A DNA stretch of 60,509 nucleotides from an uncultured Tessaracoccus sp. (GTDB taxonomy: Bacteria; Actinomycetota; Actinomycetes; Propionibacteriales; Propionibacteriaceae): assembly GCF_943914565.1 (NCBI RefSeq), contig NZ_CALUCN010000017.1, positions 1 to 60,509 on the forward strand, written 5' to 3'. Shown here one piece after another: positions 39,390-48,199 of the stretch (the first letter of the stretch is position 1; each line of letters opens with the position of its first letter). The notes below the pieces were generated by a model, which saw only the letters and a list, made by a program, of their open reading frames with translations, was not told the origin of the DNA and made no database searches. A program made the translations under genes and the position numbers.

Positions 39390-39463
39390 CGCCACCGGGG
39401 CGGCCGACCCACCTCGGCCCCCCACCACTCACCGGTCACCGAAGTACCAGGAGTCAAACGCTC

Positions 39464-40720
39464 ATGTCTTCCACCGTCGTCGTCACCGGCCTCGGGGCCA
39501 CCACCTCGCTCGGCGCGGACGTCCCCACCACCTGGCAGGCCCTGCTCGCCGGCACGCCCGGCGTGCACGCGCTCAGCCACGACTGGGCGGCCGACCTGCC
39601 CGTGCGGTTCGCGGCCGAGGTCCTGGAGGAACCCACCGAGCGCCTCGACCGCGTCGAGGCCCGCCGGCTCGACCGCTCGGCGCAGCTCGCCCTCGTCGCA
39701 GCCCAGGAGGCGTGGGAGGACGCCGGCCTCGACTGGTCGCCCGACGCCGAGGGTGTCGACCACGACCGCGTCGGCGTCTGCGCCGCAACCGGCATCGGTG
39801 GCCTGCAGACCATCACCGGCCAGTGGGACGTCCTGCGCGAGAAGGGCATGCGCCGCGTCTCGCCGTTCACGGTGCCCATGCTCATGGCCAACGCGCCGGC
39901 GGCCAACATCGGCCTCAAGGTGGGCGCCCGCGCCGGCGTCCACACCCCTGTCTCGGCCTGCGCGTCGTCGAACGAGGCCATCTCACTTGGCATGGACATG
40001 ATTCGACTCGGCCGTGCCGACGTGGTCGTCGCCGGCGGCTCCGAGGGCGTGCTGCACCCCTTCCCGATCGTCGCGTTCGCGCAGATGCAAGCGCTCTCCC
40101 GACGCAACGACGAGCCCGAGCGGGCCTCACGCCCATGGGATGTCGACCGCGACGGCTTCGTGATGGCCGAGGGCGCCGCGATCCTCGTGCTCGAGTCGCT
40201 CGAGCACGCGCGGGCCCGGGGCGCCCGCATCCACGGCACGTTGCGCGGCACGGGCATCACCGCGGACTCGCACGACTTGGTGCAGCCGGATCCCGACGGC
40301 CGCGGGCAGTCGCTCGCGATGACGAAGGCGCTCGCCGACGCGGGCCTCACCGCGCGCGACGTCGTGCACGTCAACGCCCACGGCACGTCCACCCCGCAGG
40401 GCGACGTGACCGAGGCCGGGTCGATCCGCACCGCGCTGGGCGACGACACCGAGGCCGTGGTCACGTCGACGAAGTCCATGACCGGGCACCTCCTGGGCGG
40501 CGCTGGCGCGCTTGAGACGCTCACGACGGTGCTCACCCTGCGCGACCGTCGCGTGCCGCCCACGATCAACCTCGACCGGGAGGAGCCGGGCCTCGGCATC
40601 GACATCGCGAAGGACGTGTGCGAGCTCCCCGACGGTGACCTCGCGGCGGTGAACAACTCGTTCGGGTTCGGCGGCCACAACGTCGCGATCGCGGTGACGA
40701 ACGAGCACGTCTCCCACTGA
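39464..40720 (+). CDS. fabF: 3-oxoacyl-ACP synthase II
   Basis: FabF (418 aa) elongates acyl-ACP with malonyl-ACP. The thiolase-fold triad reads C166 in VSACASSNEAI, H306 in NAHGTSTPQGD and H342 in TGHLLGGAGA. The N-terminal VVVTGLGATTSLG and the C-terminal NNSFGFGGHN are standard. Only one KAS I/II gene lies here, unlike the kasA/kasB pair of mycobacteria, so no meromycolate specialisation is suggested. ATG 39464 follows AGGAGTCAAACGCTC. The operon ends at a 23-bp terminator. Confidence 0.96.
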   Translation: MSSTVVVTGLGATTSLGADVPTTWQALLAGTPGVHALSHDWAADLPVRFAAEVLEEPTERLDRVEARRLDRSAQLALVAAQEAWEDAGLDWSPDAEGVDHDRVGVCAATGIGGLQTITGQWDVLREKGMRRVSPFTVPMLMANAPAANIGLKVGARAGVHTPVSACASSNEAISLGMDMIRLGRADVVVAGGSEGVLHPFPIVAFAQMQALSRRNDEPERASRPWDVDRDGFVMAEGAAILVLESLEHARARGARIHGTLRGTGITADSHDLVQPDPDGRGQSLAMTKALADAGLTARDVVHVNAHGTSTPQGDVTEAGSIRTALGDDTEAVVTSTKSMTGHLLGGAGALETLTTVLTLRDRRVPPTINLDREEPGLGIDIAKDVCELPDGDLAAVNNSFGFGGHNVAIAVTNEHVSH

Positions 40721-40722
40721 CG

Positions 40723-40781
40723 GCACACAGCGACGAGTCCCGCCCGGGCCAGGATCCGGGGCGGGACTCGTCGCTGTGTGC
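40723..40781. terminator. Strong terminator after fabF, shared with DUF3145
   Basis: A perfect 23-bp stem (40723-40745 with 40759-40781) with a 13-nt loop lies between the convergent fabF and DUF3145 genes, 2 nt after one stop and 5 nt before the other. It is the longest perfect hairpin I see in the window. Confidence 0.9.
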
Positions 40782-40786
40782 GGGGG

Positions 40787-41284
40787 TCAGACGACTTGGT
40801 GCAGCCAGCGCACCGGCGCGTCCTCGGCGGCGTGCCGGAAGTACTCGAGCTCGTCGTCCCACGGGCGTCCGAGCATCTGGTCGACGGCGTGGTAGAGGTC
40901 GCCGCTCGCCGCGGCGCTGCGCAGCCGGTCCTCCGGCACGAGGATGTCGCCGTGGGCGCCCACCGTCGCGGTGAACGAGCCGAGCGCGGGGGTGAACATG
41001 AAGCGCTGCCCGTCGACGCCGGGGCTCGGGTGTTCCGTGATCTCGAACCGGATCCGGCCCAGCCGCACCAAGGTGCTGGCCAGCAACGCACCGGTGCCGG
41101 GGCGCCCCTGCCACGGGATCTCGCCGCAACGGGAGCCGGGCTCGGCCGGCTGCGCAATCCACGGGATCGACACGCGCGCGTCGAGCGCGCCGGCGACGGC
41201 CCACTCGACGTGTGGGCACAGCGCAGCGGGCGAGGAGTGGACGAAGATCGTTCCTCGCGTCAGGTGCTTGGTCGTGCGGTTCAC
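40787..41284 (-). CDS. DUF3145 family protein
   Basis: A 165-aa cytoplasmic protein matching DUF3145: GTIFVHSSPAALCPHVEWA at the start, ARVSIPWIAQPAEPGSRCGE, WQGRPGTGALLASTLVRLG, FEITEHPSPGVDGQRF and YFRHAAEDAPVRWLHQ at the end. The gene commonly accompanies the actinobacterial FAS-II operon, yet its function is unknown. Two to three cysteines are present but no metal motif is apparent. Start is GTG 41284 with CAGGAGGAAC upstream. Convergent with fabF. Confidence 0.9.
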   Translation of the reverse strand: MNRTTKHLTRGTIFVHSSPAALCPHVEWAVAGALDARVSIPWIAQPAEPGSRCGEIPWQGRPGTGALLASTLVRLGRIRFEITEHPSPGVDGQRFMFTPALGSFTATVGAHGDILVPEDRLRSAAASGDLYHAVDQMLGRPWDDELEYFRHAAEDAPVRWLHQVV

Positions 41285-41510
41285 TTGTTCCTCCTGGTCG
41301 GCCCTGATTGCCTTCCCCTGCGATCACGGGATCGACCAGTCGTCATCCCTCATCTTGCCGGACGTCGGCCCGCGCGACAACCCCGGGTGCGCGCCAAGCC
41401 GCCGTCGCGCCGTGCACCACCGGGGGATCTGACGAGCCGAGCCGGTCCCAGTAGGCTGACCACGACACCCGAAGCGACCAGGGCGCGCCCACGCGCCCGC
41501 GGAAGGAACC

Positions 41511-43331
41511 ATGACTCTGCCCCTGGACTTCGTCATCCGCCGCCGCGACGGCATCTCGCAGGTCCGCGCCACCTCGTCGGGCGTGTACTGGCTCGCCAGC
41601 ATCGCCGCCCAGGACGGCCGCACGACGATCATGCGCTGGCGCGACGGCGAGACCGTCGACCTCACCCCCGACGCGTCGGTGCGCACTCGGGTCATGGAGT
41701 ACGGCGGCGGCGCCTACGACGCCGAGCACGGCGTCGTCGTGCTGAACGACGACCGCACCAACCAGGTGCTGCTCCTCGACGACGACGGCACCCGGGCGCT
41801 CACGCCCGAGCAGTCCCGGTACGTCTACGGCGGGCTGCACCTCCAGGTCGAGGACGGCGTCGTCGTGTGCGTCCGCGAGGACCACGAGGCAGAGGGCGAG
41901 CCGCGCACCGAGGTGGTTGCGCTGCCGCTCGACCAGGAGTGCGAGGGAGTCGTCGTCGCGACGGGGGCCGACTTCTACGCCGGTCCCCGGGTCCGCGGCC
42001 GCGTGGTGGCGTGGCAGCAGTGGGACCACCCGAACATGGGCTGGGACACCTCGTCGATCTGGTGCCGCAGCCTCGACGACGACGCCCCCGCCACGTGCGT
42101 CCACGCCGCCGAGGGCGTGAGTGCGCAGCGCCCGATGTGGCTCGCGCCCGGGCTGCTCGCCCACACCACCGACGAGTCCGGCCACTGGAACTGGCGCACC
42201 GTCGCGGACGGCGAGGTGCAGCACGAGTTCTCGGTGCCCAATGACTGCGACACCCCCATCTGGGTCCTCGACCGGCCCGCGGCCTGTGCGGTGGGGCCGG
42301 ACCTCGTCGCGACGATCCAGATCGTCGACGGTTACGGCCGGCTCGCGCTGTGGCAGCCCTCGACCGGGGGCGTGACGTACCCGCTGCGCAGCACGGTCTG
42401 GATCGACTCGGTCGCCACCTACGACGACGAGCTCTACGTCGTCGCGGAGTGGGCGGACCGGCCGGCCTCGCTCGTCGCCATCTCCCCCGCCGGCACCACC
42501 ACCGAGCTCGCCGGCGGCGCCGAAGCCCCGTGCATCGCGCCGCTCACCGCACTGCGCACCGGTGACGTGCCGAGCTGGTTCGCCGCGCCTCCCGGCATCG
42601 AGCGGCCACCGCTCGTCGTGAAGACCCACGGCGGCCCGACGTCGCAGGCCACCGCAGGTTACTCGGAGGAGGTGCAGTTCTGGCTCTCGCGCGGGTTCGC
42701 ATGGGTCGACGTGAACTACCGCGGCTCGACGGGCTTCGGCCGCGCCCACCGCGACGCGCTGCGCGGGCAGTGGGGCGTCGCGGACGTCGAGGACGTCGTC
42801 GCCGTGGTGCGCGACCTCGCCCAGCGCGGACTCGTGGACCCGGACCGCGTCGCGATCAAGGGCGGCTCGGCCGGCGGGTACACCACGCTGCAGGCGCTGG
42901 TGACCACCGACGTGTTCGCCGCCGGGCTCTCCCGCTACGGCATCGGCGACCTCGAGGCGCTCGTCCACGACACGCACAAGTTCGAGTCGCGCTACCCGTT
43001 CGGGCTCGTCGGCCCGTGGCCGGAGGCGAGGGCGCTCTACGAGGAGCGCTCCCCCGTCCACCACCTCGACCGACTGGACACCCCGATGCTCATCCTCCAG
43101 GGCTTGCAGGACACGGTGGTGCCGCCGGCGCAGGCCGAGGCGATGGCCGACGCGGTGCGCGCCGCAGGCAAGCCGCTGGCGATGGTCACGTTCCCCGAGG
43201 AGGGGCACGGCTTCCGCACGATGGCCGCCCGCCGTCGCAGTCTCGAAGCCGAGCTCAGCTTCCTGGAGCAGGTGTTCGGCATGCCACTGAGCGACGACGT
43301 GCCCCGGATCGAGATCGAGCACCTCGGCTGA
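41511..43331 (+). CDS. S9 family (prolyl oligopeptidase-like) serine peptidase
   Basis: A 606-aa protein with an N-terminal beta-propeller (about 1-350; repeats ending in DD-G strands) and a C-terminal alpha/beta hydrolase. The nucleophile is the serine in KGGSAGGYTTLQAL (near 454), the aspartate lies in LQGLQDTVVPPAQ (near 532) and the histidine in PEEGHGFRTM (near 565). It resembles dipeptidyl/acylaminoacyl peptidases of the S9 family. No signal peptide is visible, so it probably trims peptides inside the cell. ATG 41511 follows GGAAGGAACC. A TAGGCT box about 55 nt upstream may be the -10. Confidence 0.88.
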   Translation: MTLPLDFVIRRRDGISQVRATSSGVYWLASIAAQDGRTTIMRWRDGETVDLTPDASVRTRVMEYGGGAYDAEHGVVVLNDDRTNQVLLLDDDGTRALTPEQSRYVYGGLHLQVEDGVVVCVREDHEAEGEPRTEVVALPLDQECEGVVVATGADFYAGPRVRGRVVAWQQWDHPNMGWDTSSIWCRSLDDDAPATCVHAAEGVSAQRPMWLAPGLLAHTTDESGHWNWRTVADGEVQHEFSVPNDCDTPIWVLDRPAACAVGPDLVATIQIVDGYGRLALWQPSTGGVTYPLRSTVWIDSVATYDDELYVVAEWADRPASLVAISPAGTTTELAGGAEAPCIAPLTALRTGDVPSWFAAPPGIERPPLVVKTHGGPTSQATAGYSEEVQFWLSRGFAWVDVNYRGSTGFGRAHRDALRGQWGVADVEDVVAVVRDLAQRGLVDPDRVAIKGGSAGGYTTLQALVTTDVFAAGLSRYGIGDLEALVHDTHKFESRYPFGLVGPWPEARALYEERSPVHHLDRLDTPMLILQGLQDTVVPPAQAEAMADAVRAAGKPLAMVTFPEEGHGFRTMAARRRSLEAELSFLEQVFGMPLSDDVPRIEIEHLG

Positions 43332-43357
43332 GACGCGGGACCCGGCCCCGCCCGGGT

Positions 43358-43384
43358 GGCCCGCCCGCGGTCAGTGGGCGGGCC
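43358..43384. terminator. Terminator between the S9 peptidase and yggS genes
   Basis: GGCCCGCCC (43358-43366) and GGGCGGGCC (43376-43384) form a perfect 9-bp stem with a 9-nt loop between convergent genes. The yggS stop codon (43371-43373) is in the loop. Confidence 0.7.
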
Positions 43385-44057
43385 GGGGGCCGAAGATGGC
43401 GGTGCCGAGCCGCACCGTCGTCGCGCCTTCGGCGATGGCGAGCTCGAAGTCGTTGGACATCCCCATGCTGAGCTCGTCCCACTGTGCCTCAGGGAACGCC
43501 GCGCGCAGCCGTTCCTGGACCGCGCGCAGCCGACGGAAGCAGCCCGCGACCTCCTCGGGGTCGTCGGAGGGCATCGCCATGGTCATCAGGCCGCGAACGG
43601 TGAGCGCGTCGCAGTGCAGCAACCCTTCCGCGAACCGCAGCGCCTCATCGGGGGCGATGCCGGACTTCTGCGGCTCGTCGGAGGTGTTCACCTGGACGAG
43701 CACGGGCAGGCGCCGGCCGGCGTCGTGGAGCCGTTCGTTCAGGCGTTCGGCGAGCGCGAGCGAGTCGAGCGAGTGCAGCTCGGAGGCCGCCTCGACGACG
43801 AGCTTGACCTTGTTGCGTTGCACGTGCCCGGTCATCGCGAACCGCACGTCGGGCAGCGCGAGGTGCTTCTCGCGCAGCTCCTGCAGGCGGTTCTCGCCGA
43901 ACAGCGTGTAGCCCTGCTCGTGGCAGGCGCGCACGGATTCGACGGGGTGGAACTTCGACACGGGCAGGATGCGCACCGACGCCGGGTCGCGCCCCGCGGC
44001 ACGCGCGGCGGCGTCGACCCTGGCGCGCAGCGCGGCCAGTCGTTCGGTCAGGGCCAT
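43371..44057 (-). CDS. YggS/PLPBP-family PLP-binding protein
   Basis: A 228-aa PLP-binding protein of the YggS/PROSC family that buffers PLP in cells. The PLP lysine lies in RILPVSKFHPVESV (about K35), followed by LFGENRLQELREK, FAMTGHVQRNK, VLVQVNTSDEPQKSG, TVRGLMTMAM and ELSMGMSNDFELAI, all typical. In many actinobacteria yggS lies in the dcw cluster next to sepF; here it is instead the last gene of the moxR-VWA operon, overlapping the previous gene by 10 nt. Full length. Confidence 0.93.
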   Translation of the reverse strand: MALTERLAALRARVDAAARAAGRDPASVRILPVSKFHPVESVRACHEQGYTLFGENRLQELREKHLALPDVRFAMTGHVQRNKVKLVVEAASELHSLDSLALAERLNERLHDAGRRLPVLVQVNTSDEPQKSGIAPDEALRFAEGLLHCDALTVRGLMTMAMPSDDPEEVAGCFRRLRAVQERLRAAFPEAQWDELSMGMSNDFELAIAEGATTVRLGTAIFGPRPAH

Positions 44058-45013
44058 CGTGCTCCCAAGGAAATCACGCCCATCGCGGCGAGCACCGCGA
44101 AGACGAGGGCGAAGCCAGCGTAGCGATCCGCGACCTCGACCGGCACCTCCTCGTAGCCGACCGACTCGCTGATCGCCTCGTACGTGTCGCGCAGCTCGCC
44201 GGCGGAACCGGCGGCGTACTTCTTGCCACCGGAGATCTTGGCGATCTGGGACAGCTCGTAGTGGTCGACGGGCACGAGCTGCCGGTTGCCGTCGTCGTCG
44301 ATCACGTAGCCGTCATCCGTGCCGTAGGCGATGGTGTGCACCGGCACGCCGCGCTCCTTGGCCGTGGTGGCTGCGGAGGCCGAGCTGCGGCCCATGTTCG
44401 TGGCGCCGTCGGAGAGCAGCACCATGATCGCCGGCGCGCCGCGCTCCGGGTCCTGCGGGTCCGGCGGCACCATCGCGAGGGTGTCGAGGCCGGAGTAGAT
44501 GCCCTCGCCGATCGCGGTCGAGGGCGCCATCTTCAGCGAGTCGATCACCCTGAGCGTCGAACCGCGGTCCGTCGTGGGGTTGCTCTGCACTTGGGCGGTG
44601 CCGGAGAACGAGACCACGGAGACGTTGAACCGGGGCGGCAACGACTGGATGAACTCCTTCGCCGACGCCTTCGCGGCCGTGAGCCGGTCGGGCTCGATGT
44701 CCTCGGAGACCATCGACCAGGACACGTCGATCGCCACGACGACGGTCGCCCGGTCCCGCGGCTGCTTCGCGTAGTCCTTCGGCACGGCCCACGCGACGAT
44801 GAGCATGGCGATGCTCGCGAGCGCGAGGAGCACGGCGCCGTGTCGTTTCCAGGCCGCGTCCTTGGGCATGACCCGGTCCAGCGCGCTCGGCCGACGGCGT
44901 CCGGTGGAGCTGGACCTCGTCGCGAGGAGCCCGTAGAGGAGGCCGATCGCCGGCACGAGCACGAGGGCCCACAGCCGTACGGGGTGCATGAATTCGAGGA
45001 TGAGTGGGGTCAT
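44048..45013 (-). CDS. VWA-domain membrane protein, second of a tandem pair
   Basis: A 321-aa protein: two N-terminal transmembrane helices (LWALVLVPAIGLLYGLL; GAVLLALASIAMLIVAWAV), then an exposed von Willebrand A domain with the MIDAS sequence VVVAIDVSWSM (DxSxS-like, about 87-97), a threonine in TTDRGST and LLSDGATNMG, and a C-terminal helix (FALVFAVLAAMGVISLG). Such BatA/BatB-like proteins work with MoxR ATPases as metal-dependent assembly or stress factors. ATG 45013 overlaps the upstream VWA stop by 4 nt. It is clearly paralogous to its neighbour (both contain VHTIAYGTD and a shared C-terminal end). Confidence 0.88.
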   Translation of the reverse strand: MTPLILEFMHPVRLWALVLVPAIGLLYGLLATRSSSTGRRRPSALDRVMPKDAAWKRHGAVLLALASIAMLIVAWAVPKDYAKQPRDRATVVVAIDVSWSMVSEDIEPDRLTAAKASAKEFIQSLPPRFNVSVVSFSGTAQVQSNPTTDRGSTLRVIDSLKMAPSTAIGEGIYSGLDTLAMVPPDPQDPERGAPAIMVLLSDGATNMGRSSASAATTAKERGVPVHTIAYGTDDGYVIDDDGNRQLVPVDHYELSQIAKISGGKKYAAGSAGELRDTYEAISESVGYEEVPVEVADRYAGFALVFAVLAAMGVISLGARWP

Positions 45014-45978
45014 CGGGGCCACCTCGCCGCCATCGACACCGCGCCGAGGGCCGCGACGATCGCGAACCCGAGCGCGGCGAACGCGTACCTGGCCGTCACC
45101 GGCTTCGGGACCTCCTCGTAGCCGAAGACCGATTCGAGGTCCTCGTAGGCCTTGCGCAGGCTCGCCGCGCTGTCGGCCGCGACGGCGGTGCCGCCCGTGC
45201 CGGAGGAGATCGCCTCGAGCGCCTCGGCGTCCGGGGCGACGTTCTCCCGCGCCCCGTCGAGGTCGACGTAGCCGTTGTCCGTGCCGTAGGCGATCGTGTG
45301 GACAGGGATCTCGGCCTGCTTGGCGCGGCCCACGGCCTCCCCCGGGTCTGGCCCGTCGGTGTTCGTGCCGTCGGAGAGCAGCACGACCATCGCCGGCGCC
45401 GGCTCCTCGTCGTCGCCGCTGGCCGGGGCGAGACGCACGGCATCGAGTGCGACGTCGATTGCCTTGCCGAGCGACGTACCGTCCTCCAGCTCGAGGGCGT
45501 CGAGCACACGCAGCAGCATGCCCCGGTCGGTCGTCGGCGCCACCCGCCGTTGCGGGGAGCCGCTCAGGCTCACGAGCGAGACGTTGTAGGACTCCGGCAG
45601 CCCCTCGACGAACGTCCGCGCCTCACGCTTGGCGGCCTCGAGCCGGCTCGGTTTCACGTCACTCGCCTGCATGGACTGCGAGGTGTCGACCACCACCACG
45701 ACGGTGGCGCGCTCCCGGCGCTCCTTCTCGGTCCCCATCGGCTGGGCCCAGGCGAGCGTGAGCGCCACGAGCGAGCACAACGACATGGCGACGGCGACGT
45801 GCCTCGTCCAGCGCCGCTGCCCGCCGACCACCTTCTCGAGCACGCCGGTGTTGGTGAAGCGCATCGAGAACCGCTGCTTCAGGCGCAGCAGCACGAGGTA
45901 GCAGATGATGAGCACCGGCAGCGCGAGCAGGGCCCACAGCCGCCGCGGCGACTCGAAGTCGGGGAGCCAGTCGAACAC
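45010..45978 (-). CDS. VWA-domain membrane protein, first of a tandem pair
   Basis: A 322-aa protein with the same plan as the next gene: N-terminal helices (LWALLALPVLIICYLVLL; HVAVAMSLCSLVALTLAWA), VWA domain with MIDAS VVVVVDTSQSM, MVVLLSDGTNTDGPDPG and VHTIAYGTDNGY, and a C-terminal helix (AALGFAIVAALGAVSMA). DTSQS is a complete DxSxS, so metal binding is likely. GTG 45978 shares a base with the DUF58 stop (TAGTG). The pair resembles BatA/BatB of aerotolerance-type operons; the role here is unproven. Confidence 0.88.
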   Translation of the reverse strand: MFDWLPDFESPRRLWALLALPVLIICYLVLLRLKQRFSMRFTNTGVLEKVVGGQRRWTRHVAVAMSLCSLVALTLAWAQPMGTEKERRERATVVVVVDTSQSMQASDVKPSRLEAAKREARTFVEGLPESYNVSLVSLSGSPQRRVAPTTDRGMLLRVLDALELEDGTSLGKAIDVALDAVRLAPASGDDEEPAPAMVVLLSDGTNTDGPDPGEAVGRAKQAEIPVHTIAYGTDNGYVDLDGARENVAPDAEALEAISSGTGGTAVAADSAASLRKAYEDLESVFGYEEVPKPVTARYAFAALGFAIVAALGAVSMAARWPR

Positions 45979-47021
45979 TACTTGCTCACCCCCTGCGGGG
46001 GCTGGTGCAGGACGCTCGCGGTGCGGCGGTAGTTGAGCACGAACCGCGCGATGTCGGTGACCCAGTCGCGGTCGGTGCGCAGCCGGATGTGGCCCGCACC
46101 GGCGCGCCGGATGGCCGCGCGGACGCGCTCGCGCTGGGCCCTCGTCGCGGCGTCCATGCGGGCGCGGGCCTCGGCGTCGGAGGTGTTGACGTAGCGGGAG
46201 AAGTTCGTCTCCGGGTCGCGGATGAGGATCTCGCCGACGTCGGGGAACTCGACCTCGGCCCCGTCGAGCACCTCGATGCACAGCACCTGGTTGCGCACGC
46301 CGAGCCGGCGCAGCGCGCGCTCCCACGGCGGCGGCACCTGCTCGTCGAGCTCGGACTCGCCCGGGGTGAGGAAGTCGGACACCACGACGCGCATGCCCCG
46401 ACGTCGCTGGGTGCGCGCGAGCTGCTCGATGCCCTCGGCGAGCTCGTACGTCGCGGGCTCGTTGTCCTGCGTGATGGGCGCCTCCAGCATCGTGCGCAGC
46501 AGCCCGTAGAGCGCCGTGCGGCCGCTGCGCGCGGGGATGCGCCGGACCTCGTCGGGGCGCATCATGAGCCCGCCGAAGCGGTCCCCCATGCGCTGGCTCA
46601 GGAAGCCGATGGTGGCGATGGCCGCGATGCCGAGGTCGCGCTTGGTGACGCCGGCGGTGCCCCAGTTCATCGACGGGGTGAGGTCCAGCAGCGCCCAGAT
46701 CTCGAGCTCGCGGTCGGCGATCGTGTCGCGGACGTGCGGAGTGCCGGTGCGGGCGGTCACCGCCCAGTCCATCTTGCGCACGTCATCCTGGCCCGGGTGG
46801 TAGACGCGGGCGTCATTGGTGTCCGAGCCGGGACCGGGCAGCAACCCGAGGTGGTCCCCCTGGAGGAAGCCCTCGAGCCGCCGCACGACGGTGAGCTCGA
46901 GCCTGCGCAGGGCAGCCTCTGGCGCGAGGCGGTTGAGCGGCACGGTCGGTCCCGTCGGGACCTCCACGACCGACCGCGCCACCCCCACGTCGTCAGGGGC
47001 CCGGAACTGGGGTTGGACCAC
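45978..47021 (-). CDS. DUF58 domain protein
   Basis: A 347-aa soluble protein. The DUF58 motif region is VYHPGQDDVRKMDWAVTARTGTPHVRD (about 73-99, with the conserved D-R/K-x-x-D/h-W), followed by a VWA-like fold (ELEIWALLDLTPSMNWG; RGMRVVVSDFLTPGESE). DUF58 proteins accompany MoxR ATPases almost without exception and are thought to be the clients or adaptors of the ATPase. Unlike most, no N-terminal transmembrane helices are seen. GTG 47021 begins 4 nt after the moxR stop. Confidence 0.88.
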   Translation of the reverse strand: MVQPQFRAPDDVGVARSVVEVPTGPTVPLNRLAPEAALRRLELTVVRRLEGFLQGDHLGLLPGPGSDTNDARVYHPGQDDVRKMDWAVTARTGTPHVRDTIADRELEIWALLDLTPSMNWGTAGVTKRDLGIAAIATIGFLSQRMGDRFGGLMMRPDEVRRIPARSGRTALYGLLRTMLEAPITQDNEPATYELAEGIEQLARTQRRRGMRVVVSDFLTPGESELDEQVPPPWERALRRLGVRNQVLCIEVLDGAEVEFPDVGEILIRDPETNFSRYVNTSDAEARARMDAATRAQRERVRAAIRRAGAGHIRLRTDRDWVTDIARFVLNYRRTASVLHQPPQGVSK

Positions 47022-47025
47022 GGTC

Positions 47026-48081
47026 TCAGGCGCGTCCCGGCTCGGGGGTGCGCGCCTGGGCGCGCGGCTGGTCGTTCCACACCGGCGTCGGTGCCGGCAC
47101 CATCGCGAGGATTCGCGAGACGACGTCGATCGGGTCGACGTTGTCCGCCACGGCGTCGAAGCCGAGCACGAGGCGGTGCGCCATCACGTCCTTCGCGACG
47201 GCCTGCACGTCGGTGGGCAGCACGTAGTCGCGGCCGTTGATGAGTGCGAGCGCCCGCGACGCGGCGACGAGGCCCAGCGTGGCGCGCGGCGAGCAGCCGA
47301 TCGAGATCACGGACTCGAGGTCCGGCATGCCGAAGTCGGTGGGCTCCCGGGTGGCGAGCACCAGTCGGACGATGTACTCGGCGACGAGGTTGTGGACGAA
47401 GACGTTGGAGACCATGTCCTGCAGTGCGCGAACCACCGTCGGGTCCAGCACACGTCGCGCCTCGGGCGGGCTGACGGACATCCGCCGCAGGATCTCCAGC
47501 TCTTCGTTGCCGCGCGGGTAGGGCACGTCGACCTTGACGAGGAAGCGGTCGCGCTGCGCCTCGGGCAGCGGGTAGACGCCCTCGGACTCGACGGGATTCT
47601 GCGTCGCGATCACGATGAACGGCTTCGGCGCCGGGTAGGTCTTGCCGCCGATCGAGACCTGCTTCTCGGCCATGAGCTCGAGCATCGCCGACTGCACCTT
47701 CGCCGGGGCGCGGTTGATCTCGTCGGCGAGGACGAAGTTCACGAACACCGGGCCGAGCTCGATGTCGAACGTCTCCGACTGGGCGGAGTAGATGCGGGTG
47801 CCGATGATGTCGGAGGGCACGAGGTCCGGGGTGAACTGCACGCGGGCGAACTCACCGCCGACGACGTCGGCGAAACTGCGCACGGCCAGTGTCTTCGCGA
47901 CGCCCGGGACGCCCTCGAGCAGGCAGTGTCCCTTCGCGAGCAGGGAGACCATGAGCTGCTGCACCATGTGCTCCTGACCGACGATGACCCGCTGGACCTG
48001 GCTGATCGCCTCGCCCAGGAGCTGGGACGCCTCGGCGACGGTCCGGGGCAGGGCGCCCTGCTCGTTCGGCGTACTGCTCAC
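47026..48081 (-). CDS. MoxR-family AAA+ ATPase
   Basis: A 351-aa AAA+ protein. Walker A is GVPGVAKTLAV, Walker B is FVLADEINRAPAKVQ, sensor 1 is IVIATQNPVESEGVYPLPEAQ-type (IATQNPVE), and the arginine finger region EAQRDRFL follows; the C-terminal lid domain extends to about 320. MoxR ATPases remodel or activate metal- and envelope-related proteins together with VWA partners. GTG 48081 lies 8 nt after GAGGAG and is favoured over an upstream ATG at 48102. It heads a five-gene coupled operon ending in yggS. Confidence 0.94.
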   Translation of the reverse strand: MSSTPNEQGALPRTVAEASQLLGEAISQVQRVIVGQEHMVQQLMVSLLAKGHCLLEGVPGVAKTLAVRSFADVVGGEFARVQFTPDLVPSDIIGTRIYSAQSETFDIELGPVFVNFVLADEINRAPAKVQSAMLELMAEKQVSIGGKTYPAPKPFIVIATQNPVESEGVYPLPEAQRDRFLVKVDVPYPRGNEELEILRRMSVSPPEARRVLDPTVVRALQDMVSNVFVHNLVAEYIVRLVLATREPTDFGMPDLESVISIGCSPRATLGLVAASRALALINGRDYVLPTDVQAVAKDVMAHRLVLGFDAVADNVDPIDVVSRILAMVPAPTPVWNDQPRAQARTPEPGRA

Positions 48082-48199
48082 GCAACTCACTCCTCGCATC
48101 GGTGGTGTCCGACGCAACGATACCGTTCCAACCAATCGCCGGCGTCCGACGCGCACCGGCGCGTGTGCGCTGGTTGACGGATGTGGTTCGATGGTCCCG

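Noticed and set aside
43371..44057. Alanine racemase
   Set aside because: Length of 228 residues and lack of the C-terminal beta domain fit YggS, not Alr.
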